Counted from the first letter of the stretch, positions 1-6,223 are shown. The stretch is DNA of 10,128 nucleotides from Evtepia sp. (GCA_020025735.1 JAHHRP010000065.1:1-10128); one strand, 5' to 3'. Made by a program: numbers and translations. Notes: generated from the letters alone by a model not told the origin.

Positions 1-18
1 CAGCTGAGCTATGCCTCC
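1..18 (-). tRNA. 5' end of a tRNA, cut by the window edge
   Basis: The reverse complement begins GGAGGCATAGCTCAGCTG, which is a 5' acceptor strand, the conserved TA at positions 8-9 and the start of a D arm. It lies 4 nt downstream of the encoded CCA of tRNA-Glu, so it is the third gene of the same minus-strand tRNA cluster. The anticodon is outside the window. The start resembles clostridial tRNA-Val from memory, but the identity cannot be settled here. Confidence 0.8.
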
Positions 19-22
19 ATAA

Positions 23-97
23 TGGTGACCCGTACGGGACTCGAACCCGTGTTACCGCCGTGAAAGGGCGGTGTCTTAACCACTTGACCAACGGGCC
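23..97 (-). tRNA. tRNA-Glu (anticodon UUC)
   Basis: The minus strand folds into a full cloverleaf. The acceptor GGCCCGT pairs with ACGGGTC through one G-U pair. The anticodon stem CCGCC/GGCGG encloses the loop CTTTCAC, giving anticodon TTC. The T loop is GTTCGAGTC and a CCA end is encoded. The gene lies 4 nt from the next tRNA downstream. It is separated from tRNA-Met upstream by a spacer that is entirely a perfect hairpin. It probably belongs to a tRNA operon transcribed from the promoter at 239-267. Confidence 0.96.
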
Positions 98-98
98 G

Positions 99-134
99 AA
101 TTGATTCTGGGAGGGTTTCCTCCCAGAATCAATT
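99..134. repeat. Perfect 16-bp inverted repeat filling a tRNA spacer
   Basis: AATTGATTCTGGGAGG at 99-114 is repeated exactly as its reverse complement at 119-134, with a 4-nt loop (115-118). On the minus-strand transcript the hairpin starts at the terminal A of the tRNA-Met CCA and ends 1 nt before the first base of tRNA-Glu. No T-run follows it on the minus strand, so it does not look like a standard intrinsic terminator. It may be a processing signal for an endonuclease, or a dispersed repeat; the sequence cannot decide. Confidence 0.9.
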
Positions 135-210
135 GGTAGCGGCAACTGGATTTGAACCAGTGACACTTCGGGTATGAACCGAATGCTCTAGCCAACTGAG
201 CTATGCCGCC
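134..210 (-). tRNA. tRNA-Met (anticodon CAU, elongator type)
   Basis: The acceptor GGCGGCA pairs with TGCCGCT through a terminal G-U pair. The anticodon stem TTCGG/CCGAA encloses the loop TTCATAC, giving anticodon CAT. The T loop is GGTTCAAATC and CCA is encoded. The anticodon stem lacks the three G-C pairs of initiator tRNA and position 1 pairs with 72, so elongator Met is preferred over initiator. A lysidine-modified tRNA-Ile with a CAT anticodon is a less likely alternative. It is the first gene of the cluster, about 22 nt after the predicted transcription start. Confidence 0.93.
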
Positions 211-238
211 ATCTTATCTGCCGTAGCGAGCGATGTTT

Positions 239-267
239 AGTATATCGAAAAACACCCGATTTGTCAA
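239..267 (-). promoter_or_regulatory. Sigma-A promoter of the tRNA cluster
   Basis: On the minus strand, TTGACA (262-267) is separated by 17 nt from TATACT (239-244), one mismatch from consensus in total. An A-rich tract just upstream (about 278-296 as read on the minus strand) could act as an UP element, as is common for stable-RNA promoters. Transcription would start near 232 and enter tRNA-Met at 210. Confidence 0.88.
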
Positions 268-299
268 CTGCAATTTCATTTTTTTCTTTTTTTCCCCAT

Positions 300-1517
300 T
301 CAATCAATTCCACATAGAAGTTCTTCTATCATTTCCGTCATTTTATCCAAGGATTCCGTTGGAATATACTCATACACGCCATGGAAGTGATATCCCCCTG
401 TGGATAAATTCGGACAAGGCAGGCCCATCTCACTCAGCCTAGCCCCATCGGTACCACCGCGGATGGGTACCTCTTTGGGCACTACGCCGATCTTGCGGAA
501 GGCTTCCCTCGCCCAGTCCAGCAACTGAGGGTGCGGAAGAATATGCTCTTTCATATTAAAATAAGTGTCTGTAATCTCCGTTTTCACGGAATCGGCACCA
601 TACTCTTGGCAGAGGACCTCCGTTAAGCACCGGAACGTCTCCTTGCGCGCTTCAAAGCGATCCCGGTCATGGTCTCGAATGATCCAGTCCAGCACAGCCT
701 CACTTTCGTCTCCTGTCATGTTGCAAAGATGATAAAACCCTTCATATCCTGCGGTGTGCGCCGGATCTTCCCCTGGAGGAACCATGGCAATAAACCGAGC
801 CGCCATCAGGCACGCATTTTTCATCTTCCCTTTTCCCTCTCCTGGGTGGATATTTACCCCGTGAAAGGTCACCCGCACCCCAGCAGCATTAAAGTTCTCA
901 TATTCCAAAGTCCCCAGTGGTCCTCCGTCCACGGTGTAGCCAAAGTCTGCTCCCAATGTTTTCAGATCCACATAGTCAGCCCCCCGGCCCACCTCCTCGT
1001 CCGGGGTAATGCACACAGCCACACGGCCATGGGCTCTCTCTGGGTGTGCAACAAGCCACTCCATTGCGGCAAAAATCTCTGCCACCCCCGCTTTGTCGTC
1101 TGCACCCAGCAACGTGGTGCCATCGGTGACCACCAATGTCTTGCCCACCTGCTCCAGCAAGTCGGGAAATTCTTCTGGGGTCATCACAATCCCTTTCTCC
1201 TGGTTCAGCACAATCTCTCCCCCTGTATAGGGAACCAACCGAGCTTTCACCGGACCGCCAGGGACTCGAGGCGCTGTGTCCATGTGTGCAATGAGCGCAA
1301 TCACTGGTCTCTCCTCTCGCCCAGGTGTAGCAGGCAGCCAGCCGTACACAGCACCATTCTCTGCCAAATGAGACTTTTCCAACCCCATCTCCTGCAATTC
1401 CTGGGCCAAATACGCCCCCAGCAGCCGCTGTTTGTCCGTGGAGGGTGTAGTCCTCGACGCCTCCTCAGACTGGGTATCATATTGGATATACCGCAAAAAC
1501 CGTTCCAATGCTGTCAT
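300..1517 (-). CDS. pepT: Peptidase T (tripeptide aminopeptidase)
   Basis: A cytosolic di-zinc exopeptidase of the M20B family that removes the N-terminal residue of tripeptides in peptide catabolism. The 405-residue length matches the family. The metal and catalytic set is complete: H78 and D80 in AHMDT, bridging D140 in LLGADDKAG, E174-E175 in TPDEEVG, D197 in TVDGGPLG, and H379 in the C-terminal YHFHG. The ATG at 1517 is preceded by GGGAGGAGG, which lies inside the last codons of glpK; the two genes are 3 nt apart, so translation is probably coupled. No terminator is visible between pepT and the tRNA cluster. The family call is firm. Pairing with glycerol kinase is not a pathway I recognise. 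Confidence 0.96.
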   Translation of the reverse strand: MTALERFLRYIQYDTQSEEASRTTPSTDKQRLLGAYLAQELQEMGLEKSHLAENGAVYGWLPATPGREERPVIALIAHMDTAPRVPGGPVKARLVPYTGGEIVLNQEKGIVMTPEEFPDLLEQVGKTLVVTDGTTLLGADDKAGVAEIFAAMEWLVAHPERAHGRVAVCITPDEEVGRGADYVDLKTLGADFGYTVDGGPLGTLEYENFNAAGVRVTFHGVNIHPGEGKGKMKNACLMAARFIAMVPPGEDPAHTAGYEGFYHLCNMTGDESEAVLDWIIRDHDRDRFEARKETFRCLTEVLCQEYGADSVKTEITDTYFNMKEHILPHPQLLDWAREAFRKIGVVPKEVPIRGGTDGARLSEMGLPCPNLSTGGYHFHGVYEYIPTESLDKMTEMIEELLCGID

Positions 1518-1520
1518 AGG

Positions 1521-3017
1521 TTATTCCTCCTCCCAAGCCTTAGCCCGCTCAAGGGCCCGCTGCCAACAGGCGTATTCTTTGCTCCGATCGGTGCCAGGAA
1601 GATAAACCTTACCGGCTATCTTCTCCCGGATCATCTCCTGTGGGCCATTCCAAACGCCCGCACCCAATCCTGCCAGACAAGCAGCCCCCCAGGCAGTTGT
1701 CTCTACCACATTAGGGCGTTCCACAGGGACCCCCAGCAAATCTGCCTGATACTGCATCATAAAGTCACTGACGCTGGCTCCACCATCTACTCGAAGGGAA
1801 GAAATTTTCTCTTCTGCGTCCCGCTCCATGGCAGAGATGAGATCAGCCGTCTGATAGGCAATTCCTTCCAGCACTGCCCGGCAAAGATGGGCACGTGTGG
1901 TCCCACGGGTTAGGCCCACCACCGTTCCTCTGGCGTACATATCCCAGTGAGGCGCGCCCAAACCAGTGAACGCAGAGACCAAGTAGACTCCACCATTATC
2001 GGGGACTTCCTCTGCCAGTCGGTCACACTCGCTGGCCTGCCGAATCAGACCCAACTCGTCCCGAAGCCACTGGATGGAGGAGCCAGCATTGAATACGCTC
2101 CCTTCCAGCACATAGGTAGTCTCTCCCGCCATCCCCCATCCAATGCAGGTGAGCAAACCATTTTGGGAAATTACAGGCCGGGACCCTGTATTCATCAGGG
2201 TAAAGCACCCCGTTCCGTAAGTATTTTTTAACTGCCCAGCAGAAAAACAGCCCTGCCCGAAGAGCGCCGCCTGCTGATCCCCTGCCATCCCCCGGATGGG
2301 CAAACCAGCCAGCTTCTCCAGGTGAGGCACACCAGAGGCAATCACCCCCAAGTTTCCGCTATTCTCCACTGGCTGAGGCAGCAGGTTCATGGGCACATCC
2401 AATAGCTGACATAAGGTATCGTCCCAGTACCGACAGTGAATATCAAACAGCATCGTCCGGCTGCAGTTCGAGTAGTCTGATGCATGAACCTTTCCCCCTG
2501 TGAGGTTCCAAAGCAGCCAGCTGTCCACGGTGCCGCACAGCAGCTCTCCCCGCGCTGCCCGCCGCCGCGCTCCGGGAATGTTATCCAGCAGCCATCGGTA
2601 CTTGGTCCCGGAGAAATAGGCATCGGGCAGCAAGCCTGTCCTGGCCCGGATGGCTTCTGTATATCCCTCCTGCTGTAATTGTGTGCAAAAGTCTGCCGTC
2701 CTGCGGCACTGCCAGACGATGGCGTTGCCCACAGGCTTCCCAGTGTCCTTCTCCCACAGCAGCGCTGTCTCTCTCTGGTTTGCCAGACCAAGCCCAATGA
2801 TTTGCGAAGGGTGGATCTCCCTTTGCGCCAAACATTCCGCCACAGCCCGGAACTGGCTGTCCAGCAGATCCAAGGGGTCATGTTCCACCCAGCCGGGCTT
2901 GGGGTAATGCTGTGCAAAGGGAATCTGTGCAGAAGCCGCCACCTCTCCCCGCTGTGTGAAGAGGATGGCTCGTGAGCTGGTGGTGCCCTGATCCAGGGCC
3001 AGCAGATACTCCATCAT
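1521..3017 (-). CDS. glpK: Glycerol kinase
   Basis: A FGGY-family sugar kinase that phosphorylates glycerol to sn-glycerol 3-phosphate with ATP in the cytosol. With the start at 3017 it has 498 residues, close to the usual length of about 500. Visible motifs are the N-terminal phosphate loop DQGTTSSRA (about 9-17), the glycerol contacts NQRET (R82, E83) and Y135, the catalytic base D247 in MAGDQQAALFGQ, and the adenosine-side VDGGAS (410-415). The reading frame is open up to an ATG at 3071, but homologues begin at the MxYLLALDQG segment and GGGA lies 7 nt before 3017, so I reject the 18-residue extension; ATG 3014 is also possible. The HFYG-type HPr phosphorylation motif of many Gram-positive enzymes is not present (PHLEKLAG at 231-238). 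No glpF or glpD is adjacent. Confidence 0.95.
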   Translation of the reverse strand: MMEYLLALDQGTTSSRAILFTQRGEVAASAQIPFAQHYPKPGWVEHDPLDLLDSQFRAVAECLAQREIHPSQIIGLGLANQRETALLWEKDTGKPVGNAIVWQCRRTADFCTQLQQEGYTEAIRARTGLLPDAYFSGTKYRWLLDNIPGARRRAARGELLCGTVDSWLLWNLTGGKVHASDYSNCSRTMLFDIHCRYWDDTLCQLLDVPMNLLPQPVENSGNLGVIASGVPHLEKLAGLPIRGMAGDQQAALFGQGCFSAGQLKNTYGTGCFTLMNTGSRPVISQNGLLTCIGWGMAGETTYVLEGSVFNAGSSIQWLRDELGLIRQASECDRLAEEVPDNGGVYLVSAFTGLGAPHWDMYARGTVVGLTRGTTRAHLCRAVLEGIAYQTADLISAMERDAEEKISSLRVDGGASVSDFMMQYQADLLGVPVERPNVVETTAWGAACLAGLGAGVWNGPQEMIREKIAGKVYLPGTDRSKEYACWQRALERAKAWEEE

Positions 3018-3034
3018 AGGATCGTCCCACTTTC

Positions 3035-3063
3035 TTGACGAGGGACTTGTGGTGATGTATGAT
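3035..3063 (+). promoter_or_regulatory. Candidate sfsA promoter
   Basis: TTGACG (3035-3040), 17 nt, then TATGAT (3058-3063): five of six matches in each hexamer with optimal spacing. The predicted start near 3070 gives a leader of about 70 nt before the sfsA start at 3141. The promoter lies within the glpK leader, just upstream of the chosen glpK start codon. Confidence 0.72.
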
Positions 3064-3086
3064 GCCCTCATCCTCAGTTTTTTCTT

Positions 3087-3115
3087 AGTGTATCATGTCT
3101 ATTAGACATTTTCCA
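3087..3115 (-). promoter_or_regulatory. Candidate glpK-pepT promoter (extended -10)
   Basis: On the minus strand, TGGAAA (3110-3115) and TACACT (3087-3092) are 17 nt apart, each with four of six matches, and a TG lies one base before the -10, making it an extended -10. The start would be near 3080, giving a leader of about 63 nt. The promoter faces the sfsA promoter, so each polymerase would cross the other's promoter. Confidence 0.5.
3095..3109. promoter_or_regulatory. Palindromic candidate operator between glpK -35 and -10
   Basis: ATGTCTATTAGACAT is a perfect 7-1-7 palindrome. It fits entirely within the 17-nt spacer of the candidate glpK promoter and within the transcribed leader of sfsA. 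A dimeric repressor bound here would block glpK initiation and could obstruct sfsA elongation. It does not match a cre site. The regulator is unknown. Confidence 0.45.
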
Positions 3116-3125
3116 CCCATTTCCG

Positions 3126-3143
3126 AAAGGAGGGATTTTTCTG
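3126..3143 (+). promoter_or_regulatory. Ribosome binding site and CTG start of sfsA
   Basis: AAAGGAGGG (3126-3134) is a near-perfect Shine-Dalgarno. The CTG codon at 3141-3143 follows with normal spacing, about 6-7 nt, and opens the frame that reads RYPNITPAIFVARPNRFVADV, the typical SfsA N-terminus. No ATG, GTG or TTG occurs in this frame between 3069 and 3195. The GTG at 3195 has no ribosome site and would remove 18 conserved residues. Confidence 0.75.
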
Positions 3144-3821
3144 CGTTATCCAAATATCACCCCCGCCATCTTTGTCGCCCGGCCAAACCGTTTCGTGGCA
3201 GACGTTCTGTTGGATGGTCACCCTGTCACCGTTCACGTCAAAAACACGGGCCGCTGCCGGGAACTGCTGATTCCTGGCGTCCGCGTCTGGTTGACGAAAA
3301 GTGACAACCCCAACCGCAAAACCGCCTATGATCTAATCGCCGTAGAAAAGGGAGACAGACTCATCAACATGGATGCCCAGGCTCCCAACAAAGTGTTTCA
3401 GGAGTGGGCCGCCGCAGGTCACTTTCTCCCCGGCCTAACTTTGCTGCGTCCCGAGTACCGTCATGGGGACTCTCGTTTTGATTTCTACTGGGAAACGAGT
3501 ACCCGCCGTGGTTTTGTGGAAATCAAGGGGGTCACCTTAGAGCAGAACGGTGCCGTTTATTTTCCCGATGCCCCTACTCAACGGGGGATCAAACATCTTC
3601 ATGGTCTAACAGACTGTTTGGCAGACGGCTATGAAAGCGCCGTATGTTTTGTCATCCAAATGGCCCAGGCTGACTTTTTCTCCCCCAATGATATCACTCA
3701 TCCAGATTTTGGCCAAGCACTCCGCCAAGCTAATCAGGCAGGTGTGCGCATCCTGGCCTACTGCTGTACTGTCACGCCGGATACCCTTACCTTAGCCCAT
3801 GCTGTCCCTGTTCGTCTATGA
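3141..3821 (+). CDS. sfsA: SfsA family protein (sugar fermentation stimulation homologue)
   Basis: With the CTG start the product has 226 residues, in line with the family. The N-terminal third (YPNITPAIFVARPNRF, then HVKNTGRCREL at about 32-42) is the OB-like putative nucleic-acid-binding domain. The central part carries a PD-(D/E)XK-like nuclease core: D114 in SRFDFYWE, then E127 and K129 in GFVEIKG, followed by FPDAPTQRGIKHLHGL (141-156). In E. coli the gene was linked to maltose metabolism, and the protein binds DNA; its biochemical role is unsettled. The gene stands alone with its own promoter and ends at the bidirectional terminator shared with rarD. The start codon is the uncertain point; a GTG start at 3195 would give 208 residues but discard conserved sequence. 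Confidence 0.93.
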   Translation: MRYPNITPAIFVARPNRFVADVLLDGHPVTVHVKNTGRCRELLIPGVRVWLTKSDNPNRKTAYDLIAVEKGDRLINMDAQAPNKVFQEWAAAGHFLPGLTLLRPEYRHGDSRFDFYWETSTRRGFVEIKGVTLEQNGAVYFPDAPTQRGIKHLHGLTDCLADGYESAVCFVIQMAQADFFSPNDITHPDFGQALRQANQAGVRILAYCCTVTPDTLTLAHAVPVRL

Positions 3822-3867
3822 CAAAAAGAAAAGAGAGGAAGTATGGACATTGACTTCCTCTCTTTTC
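3822..3867. terminator. Bidirectional terminator between sfsA and rarD
   Basis: GAAAAGAGAGGAAGT (3828-3842) is perfectly complementary to 3853-3867, giving a 15-bp stem with a 10-nt loop. The outer part of the stem is A/T, and the minus strand continues with CTTTTT past the stem. It sits in the 51-nt gap between the convergent stops of sfsA and rarD, and can serve both directions. Confidence 0.88.
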
Positions 3868-3872
3868 CGTTC

Positions 3873-4796
3873 TCAACTTGATTTAGGGTTTCCTTTTTCC
3901 TCCCGCAACGCCTTTTTCTCTCTGTACATTATCTGAATCTTATCCACCACGGTAATCACAATGCCTGCCCAGATAATCAGGAAGGTTGTCATCCGAACGG
4001 TATTCATCGGTTCGTGGAAGAAGAACAATCCCGTGACGAACTGCAGAGATGGGCTGACATAGGTAAGAATCCCAGAGAGATACAACGGAACCTTTTGCAC
4101 CCCTATATTGAAGATAAGCAGTGGGATCAGAGTCATCAGGCCACTGGCGGGAAGCAGCCAAAAGGAGACGCCATTCAGGGCTGCCTCACCACCGCCGGAA
4201 GACCTGGCCCACCAGAGGGCAAAGAGTATTGCCAGAGGGAACATCCAAAGTGTCTCGATACACAAAGAAACCTGAACCGGCACAGTAATGAGTTTTTTCA
4301 CAACACCATACACACCGAAAGACACAGCCACCAACAGGGAGAGAATCGGCAGGGACCCCGTCCGAACCACCAGATAGACCACACCGATTGCCGCCATAAT
4401 GACGGTAAGTGTCTCTGCTTTGCTCAACCGCTCCCGGAAAAAAATCAGGCCAATCACGACAACCAGGACTGGTTCAATAAAATAGCCCATACTGGCATCT
4501 AAGACATGGCCGCTGTTGACTGCATAAATGTACACGCCCCAGTTAAAGGTAATCAGCGCACCACTGATGAGACAGAGCAGCATCGTCCGCCGATCCTTCA
4601 TTGTTGTGAGAATCATCTTCCCCCATCCGGTAATCAGCATGAATACCCCTAAAAATACCATAGACCAAATGAGACGATGCGCCAAGATATACACTGCGTT
4701 CACTGGAGCCAACAGGTTCCAGAACAACGGCAGAAGGCCCCACATTGCGCAGGAGCCAGCCACTGCCACCACACCTTGCGATTGCGTCGTTTTCAT
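3873..4796 (-). CDS. rarD: RarD-type EamA-family transporter
   Basis: An inner-membrane protein of 307 residues with about ten hydrophobic segments in two EamA repeats (roughly 8-145 and 150-290), in the drug/metabolite transporter superfamily. RarD hallmarks are visible: GLLPLFWN near the N-terminus and NWGVYIYAVNSGHVLDASMG, followed by GYFIEPV at the end of the first repeat, where I recall GYFINPL in relatives. The C-terminal tail is basic and probably cytoplasmic (YREKKALREEKGNPKSS). The substrate is not known from sequence; the chloramphenicol-linked name comes from annotation tradition. GGAGG lies 6 nt before the ATG. It has its own promoter about 80 nt upstream and a shared terminator downstream. 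No operon partner is seen. Confidence 0.9.
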   Translation of the reverse strand: MKTTQSQGVVAVAGSCAMWGLLPLFWNLLAPVNAVYILAHRLIWSMVFLGVFMLITGWGKMILTTMKDRRTMLLCLISGALITFNWGVYIYAVNSGHVLDASMGYFIEPVLVVVIGLIFFRERLSKAETLTVIMAAIGVVYLVVRTGSLPILSLLVAVSFGVYGVVKKLITVPVQVSLCIETLWMFPLAILFALWWARSSGGGEAALNGVSFWLLPASGLMTLIPLLIFNIGVQKVPLYLSGILTYVSPSLQFVTGLFFFHEPMNTVRMTTFLIIWAGIVITVVDKIQIMYREKKALREEKGNPKSS

Positions 4797-4846
4797 AGAT
4801 TTCCTCCATTCCTTATTTTCTAAGTTCTAACTCTCCCTGCTTAAAC

Positions 4847-4876
4847 TTAGTTTTTTTATTGTTTAGTTTTTTTATT
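4847..4876. repeat. Tandem 14-nt T-rich direct repeat in the rarD leader
   Basis: TTAGTTTTTTTATT occurs at 4847-4860 and again at 4863-4876, offset by 16 nt. On the rarD transcript it gives an A-rich leader just after the predicted start. A 7-bp inverted repeat (CTAAGTT at 4820-4826, AACTTAG at 4844-4850) overlaps its edge. The function is unknown; slippage of a T-run is a simple explanation. Confidence 0.6.
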
Positions 4877-4903
4877 TTACCCTAAAATATCTTTCTTTGT
4901 CAA
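4874..4903 (-). promoter_or_regulatory. rarD promoter
   Basis: On the minus strand, consensus TTGACA (4898-4903) is 18 nt from TAAAAT (4874-4879), which has five of six matches. A 6-bp inverted repeat, CAAAGA/TCTTTG (4909-4925, 5-nt spacer), lies just upstream of the -35 and might be a weak operator. The leader to the ATG is about 70 nt and very A/T rich. Confidence 0.75.
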
Positions 4904-4963
4904 CCATACAAAGAAGAAATCTTTGAATAAATCCTTCCACTGCACAGATGCGCCTTCTCCCCC

Positions 4964-4991
4964 TTGTATTTTTTTCGGTCTTTGCTATAAT
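4964..4991 (+). promoter_or_regulatory. Promoter of the flavin oxidoreductase gene
   Basis: A consensus TATAAT (4986-4991) is preceded by TGC, making an extended -10. The best -35 is the weak TTGTAT (4964-4969) at 16 nt spacing. The start near 4998 gives a leader of about 68 nt. The remaining rarD-oxidoreductase gap (about 4926-5050) shows no other clear signal. Confidence 0.65.
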
Positions 4992-5066
4992 GGCATCATT
5001 CTTGGCGCTTTACAGGCCATTCCAACCTAAAATCTAAGAAATAGAGAAAAAGGAGAATCAATCCCC

Positions 5067-6164
5067 ATGGCTTCTACCCTCTTCACCGCCGGCAAGATCG
5101 GCACCCTGACCCTGCCCAATCGGCTCATCCGCTCCGCCACCCAAGATCCCTTTGGCCACCGGGATGGGACTTGTGATCCCCAGCAGGTAGCGCTCTACCG
5201 CCAAATCGCAGCTGCTGGTACCGGTGCTATCATCACTGCGTATAGCTATATCTCCCCCGAAGCTCGATCCACTGGGATCCAGGTAGGCTTTGCCACCGAG
5301 GAGCAGCGGGCCAGCCAGAAAGAAGTTCTGGATGCTGTCCACGACGTTGGCGGCCACCTGATCCTTCAGCTCATGCACGCCGGAATGAATGTCTTCATGT
5401 CAGAAAAACATGTGGCAGGCGGCAAACTGCTGGCCCCCTCCGGTGGGATGAAGGGCGCCAACGAGATGGAGACCACGGAACTTACCCGTGCTGACATGGA
5501 CAAGATCTGTGCCGATTTTGTCGATGCGGCCAAGGCAGCCAAGGATCTTGGCTTTGACGGCATCCAGCTCCATTGTGCCCACGGCTATCTGCTCAGTCAG
5601 TTCCTGGACCCCAACACCAATCTGCGTACAGATGAATACGGTGGCAATGCAGAGAACCGCTTCCGTTTTGTAGGCGAATGTCTCACCGCCATCCGCGAGG
5701 CGGTAGGCAAAGCGTATCCTGTGCTTGTCAAAGTCAACACCAACTGCGCTGGAGAGGCCGACGCAGCCTATGCCCAGGACATCCTCTACTTCTGTCGTCA
5801 GTTCCAAGCGCTTGGGGCAGATGCCATTGAATTGTCTGGTTACAACTGGCTGGGCTTGGGGAAGAAGAAGGTCCCCAATTTCTACCTGGACCGTGCAGTC
5901 CAAATCCGCAAAGAGGTCACCATTCCCCTCATTTTGGTGGGTGGTGTCCGCGGCCCAGAGACTGCACAGCAGATTCTGGATGCTGGGATTGACTTTGTCT
6001 CTGCCTCTCGTCCTTTCATCTGCCAGCCTGACTTTCTGCGGCATCTGGAACAGGGTGAGGACTCTCCTTGTGTCGGCTGCACCAGATGTCTTGGGAACAT
6101 TTGGTCTAAAGAGGGGCGCCGCTGCATTAAGCATGAAATCCCCGCTGCTTTTGCCAACAACTGA
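5067..6164 (+). CDS. NADH:flavin oxidoreductase, Old Yellow Enzyme family
   Basis: A 365-residue FMN-dependent TIM-barrel oxidoreductase, presumably cytosolic, which would reduce activated C=C bonds of an unknown substrate with NAD(P)H. Family signatures: LPNRLIRSAT (about 16-25), Q101 in LQLMHAG, the substrate-anion pair H169 and H172 in LHCAHGYLLSQFLDP, then NLRTDEYGG (185-193) and NRFRF, and the FMN-phosphate segments GGVRGPE and SASRPF. A cysteine cluster C335, C338, C341 with C353 follows the barrel. It recalls the iron-sulfur motif of 2,4-dienoyl-CoA reductases, but the flavodoxin and NAD domains of that larger enzyme are absent. AGGAG is 11 nt before the ATG, a rather long gap. The gene is monocistronic: own promoter and a strong terminator. 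Confidence 0.92.
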   Translation: MASTLFTAGKIGTLTLPNRLIRSATQDPFGHRDGTCDPQQVALYRQIAAAGTGAIITAYSYISPEARSTGIQVGFATEEQRASQKEVLDAVHDVGGHLILQLMHAGMNVFMSEKHVAGGKLLAPSGGMKGANEMETTELTRADMDKICADFVDAAKAAKDLGFDGIQLHCAHGYLLSQFLDPNTNLRTDEYGGNAENRFRFVGECLTAIREAVGKAYPVLVKVNTNCAGEADAAYAQDILYFCRQFQALGADAIELSGYNWLGLGKKKVPNFYLDRAVQIRKEVTIPLILVGGVRGPETAQQILDAGIDFVSASRPFICQPDFLRHLEQGEDSPCVGCTRCLGNIWSKEGRRCIKHEIPAAFANN

Positions 6165-6192
6165 ATCCCTCAGTCCTTTTTATGGGACTCCC

Positions 6193-6223
6193 GCGCCGGA
6201 GGAACCTCCTCCGGCGCTTTTTT
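6193..6223 (+). terminator. Intrinsic terminator of the flavin oxidoreductase gene
   Basis: GCGCCGGAGGA (6193-6203) pairs perfectly with 6207-6217 around an ACC loop and is followed by six T residues. It is a textbook GC-rich hairpin plus U-tract 29 nt after the stop. Confidence 0.96.

Noticed and set aside
669..1913. 414-codon open frame on the plus strand over pepT and the end of glpK
   Set aside because: It is antisense to two well-supported genes, shows no family resemblance and is rich in Cys, His and Ser; it is a shadow frame.
3015..3071. ATG at 3071 as the glpK start (18-residue extension)
   Set aside because: The extension is not seen in glycerol kinases, its AGG lies too close to the ATG, and it contains the sfsA promoter; ATG 3017 or 3014 fits better.
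3095..3304. 69-codon plus-strand frame starting with ATG at the palindrome
   Set aside because: It overlaps sfsA in another frame, has no ribosome site and no recognisable sequence.
5400..6134. 244-codon open frame on the minus strand
   Set aside because: It is antisense to the flavin oxidoreductase gene, which has full family motifs, a promoter and a terminator.
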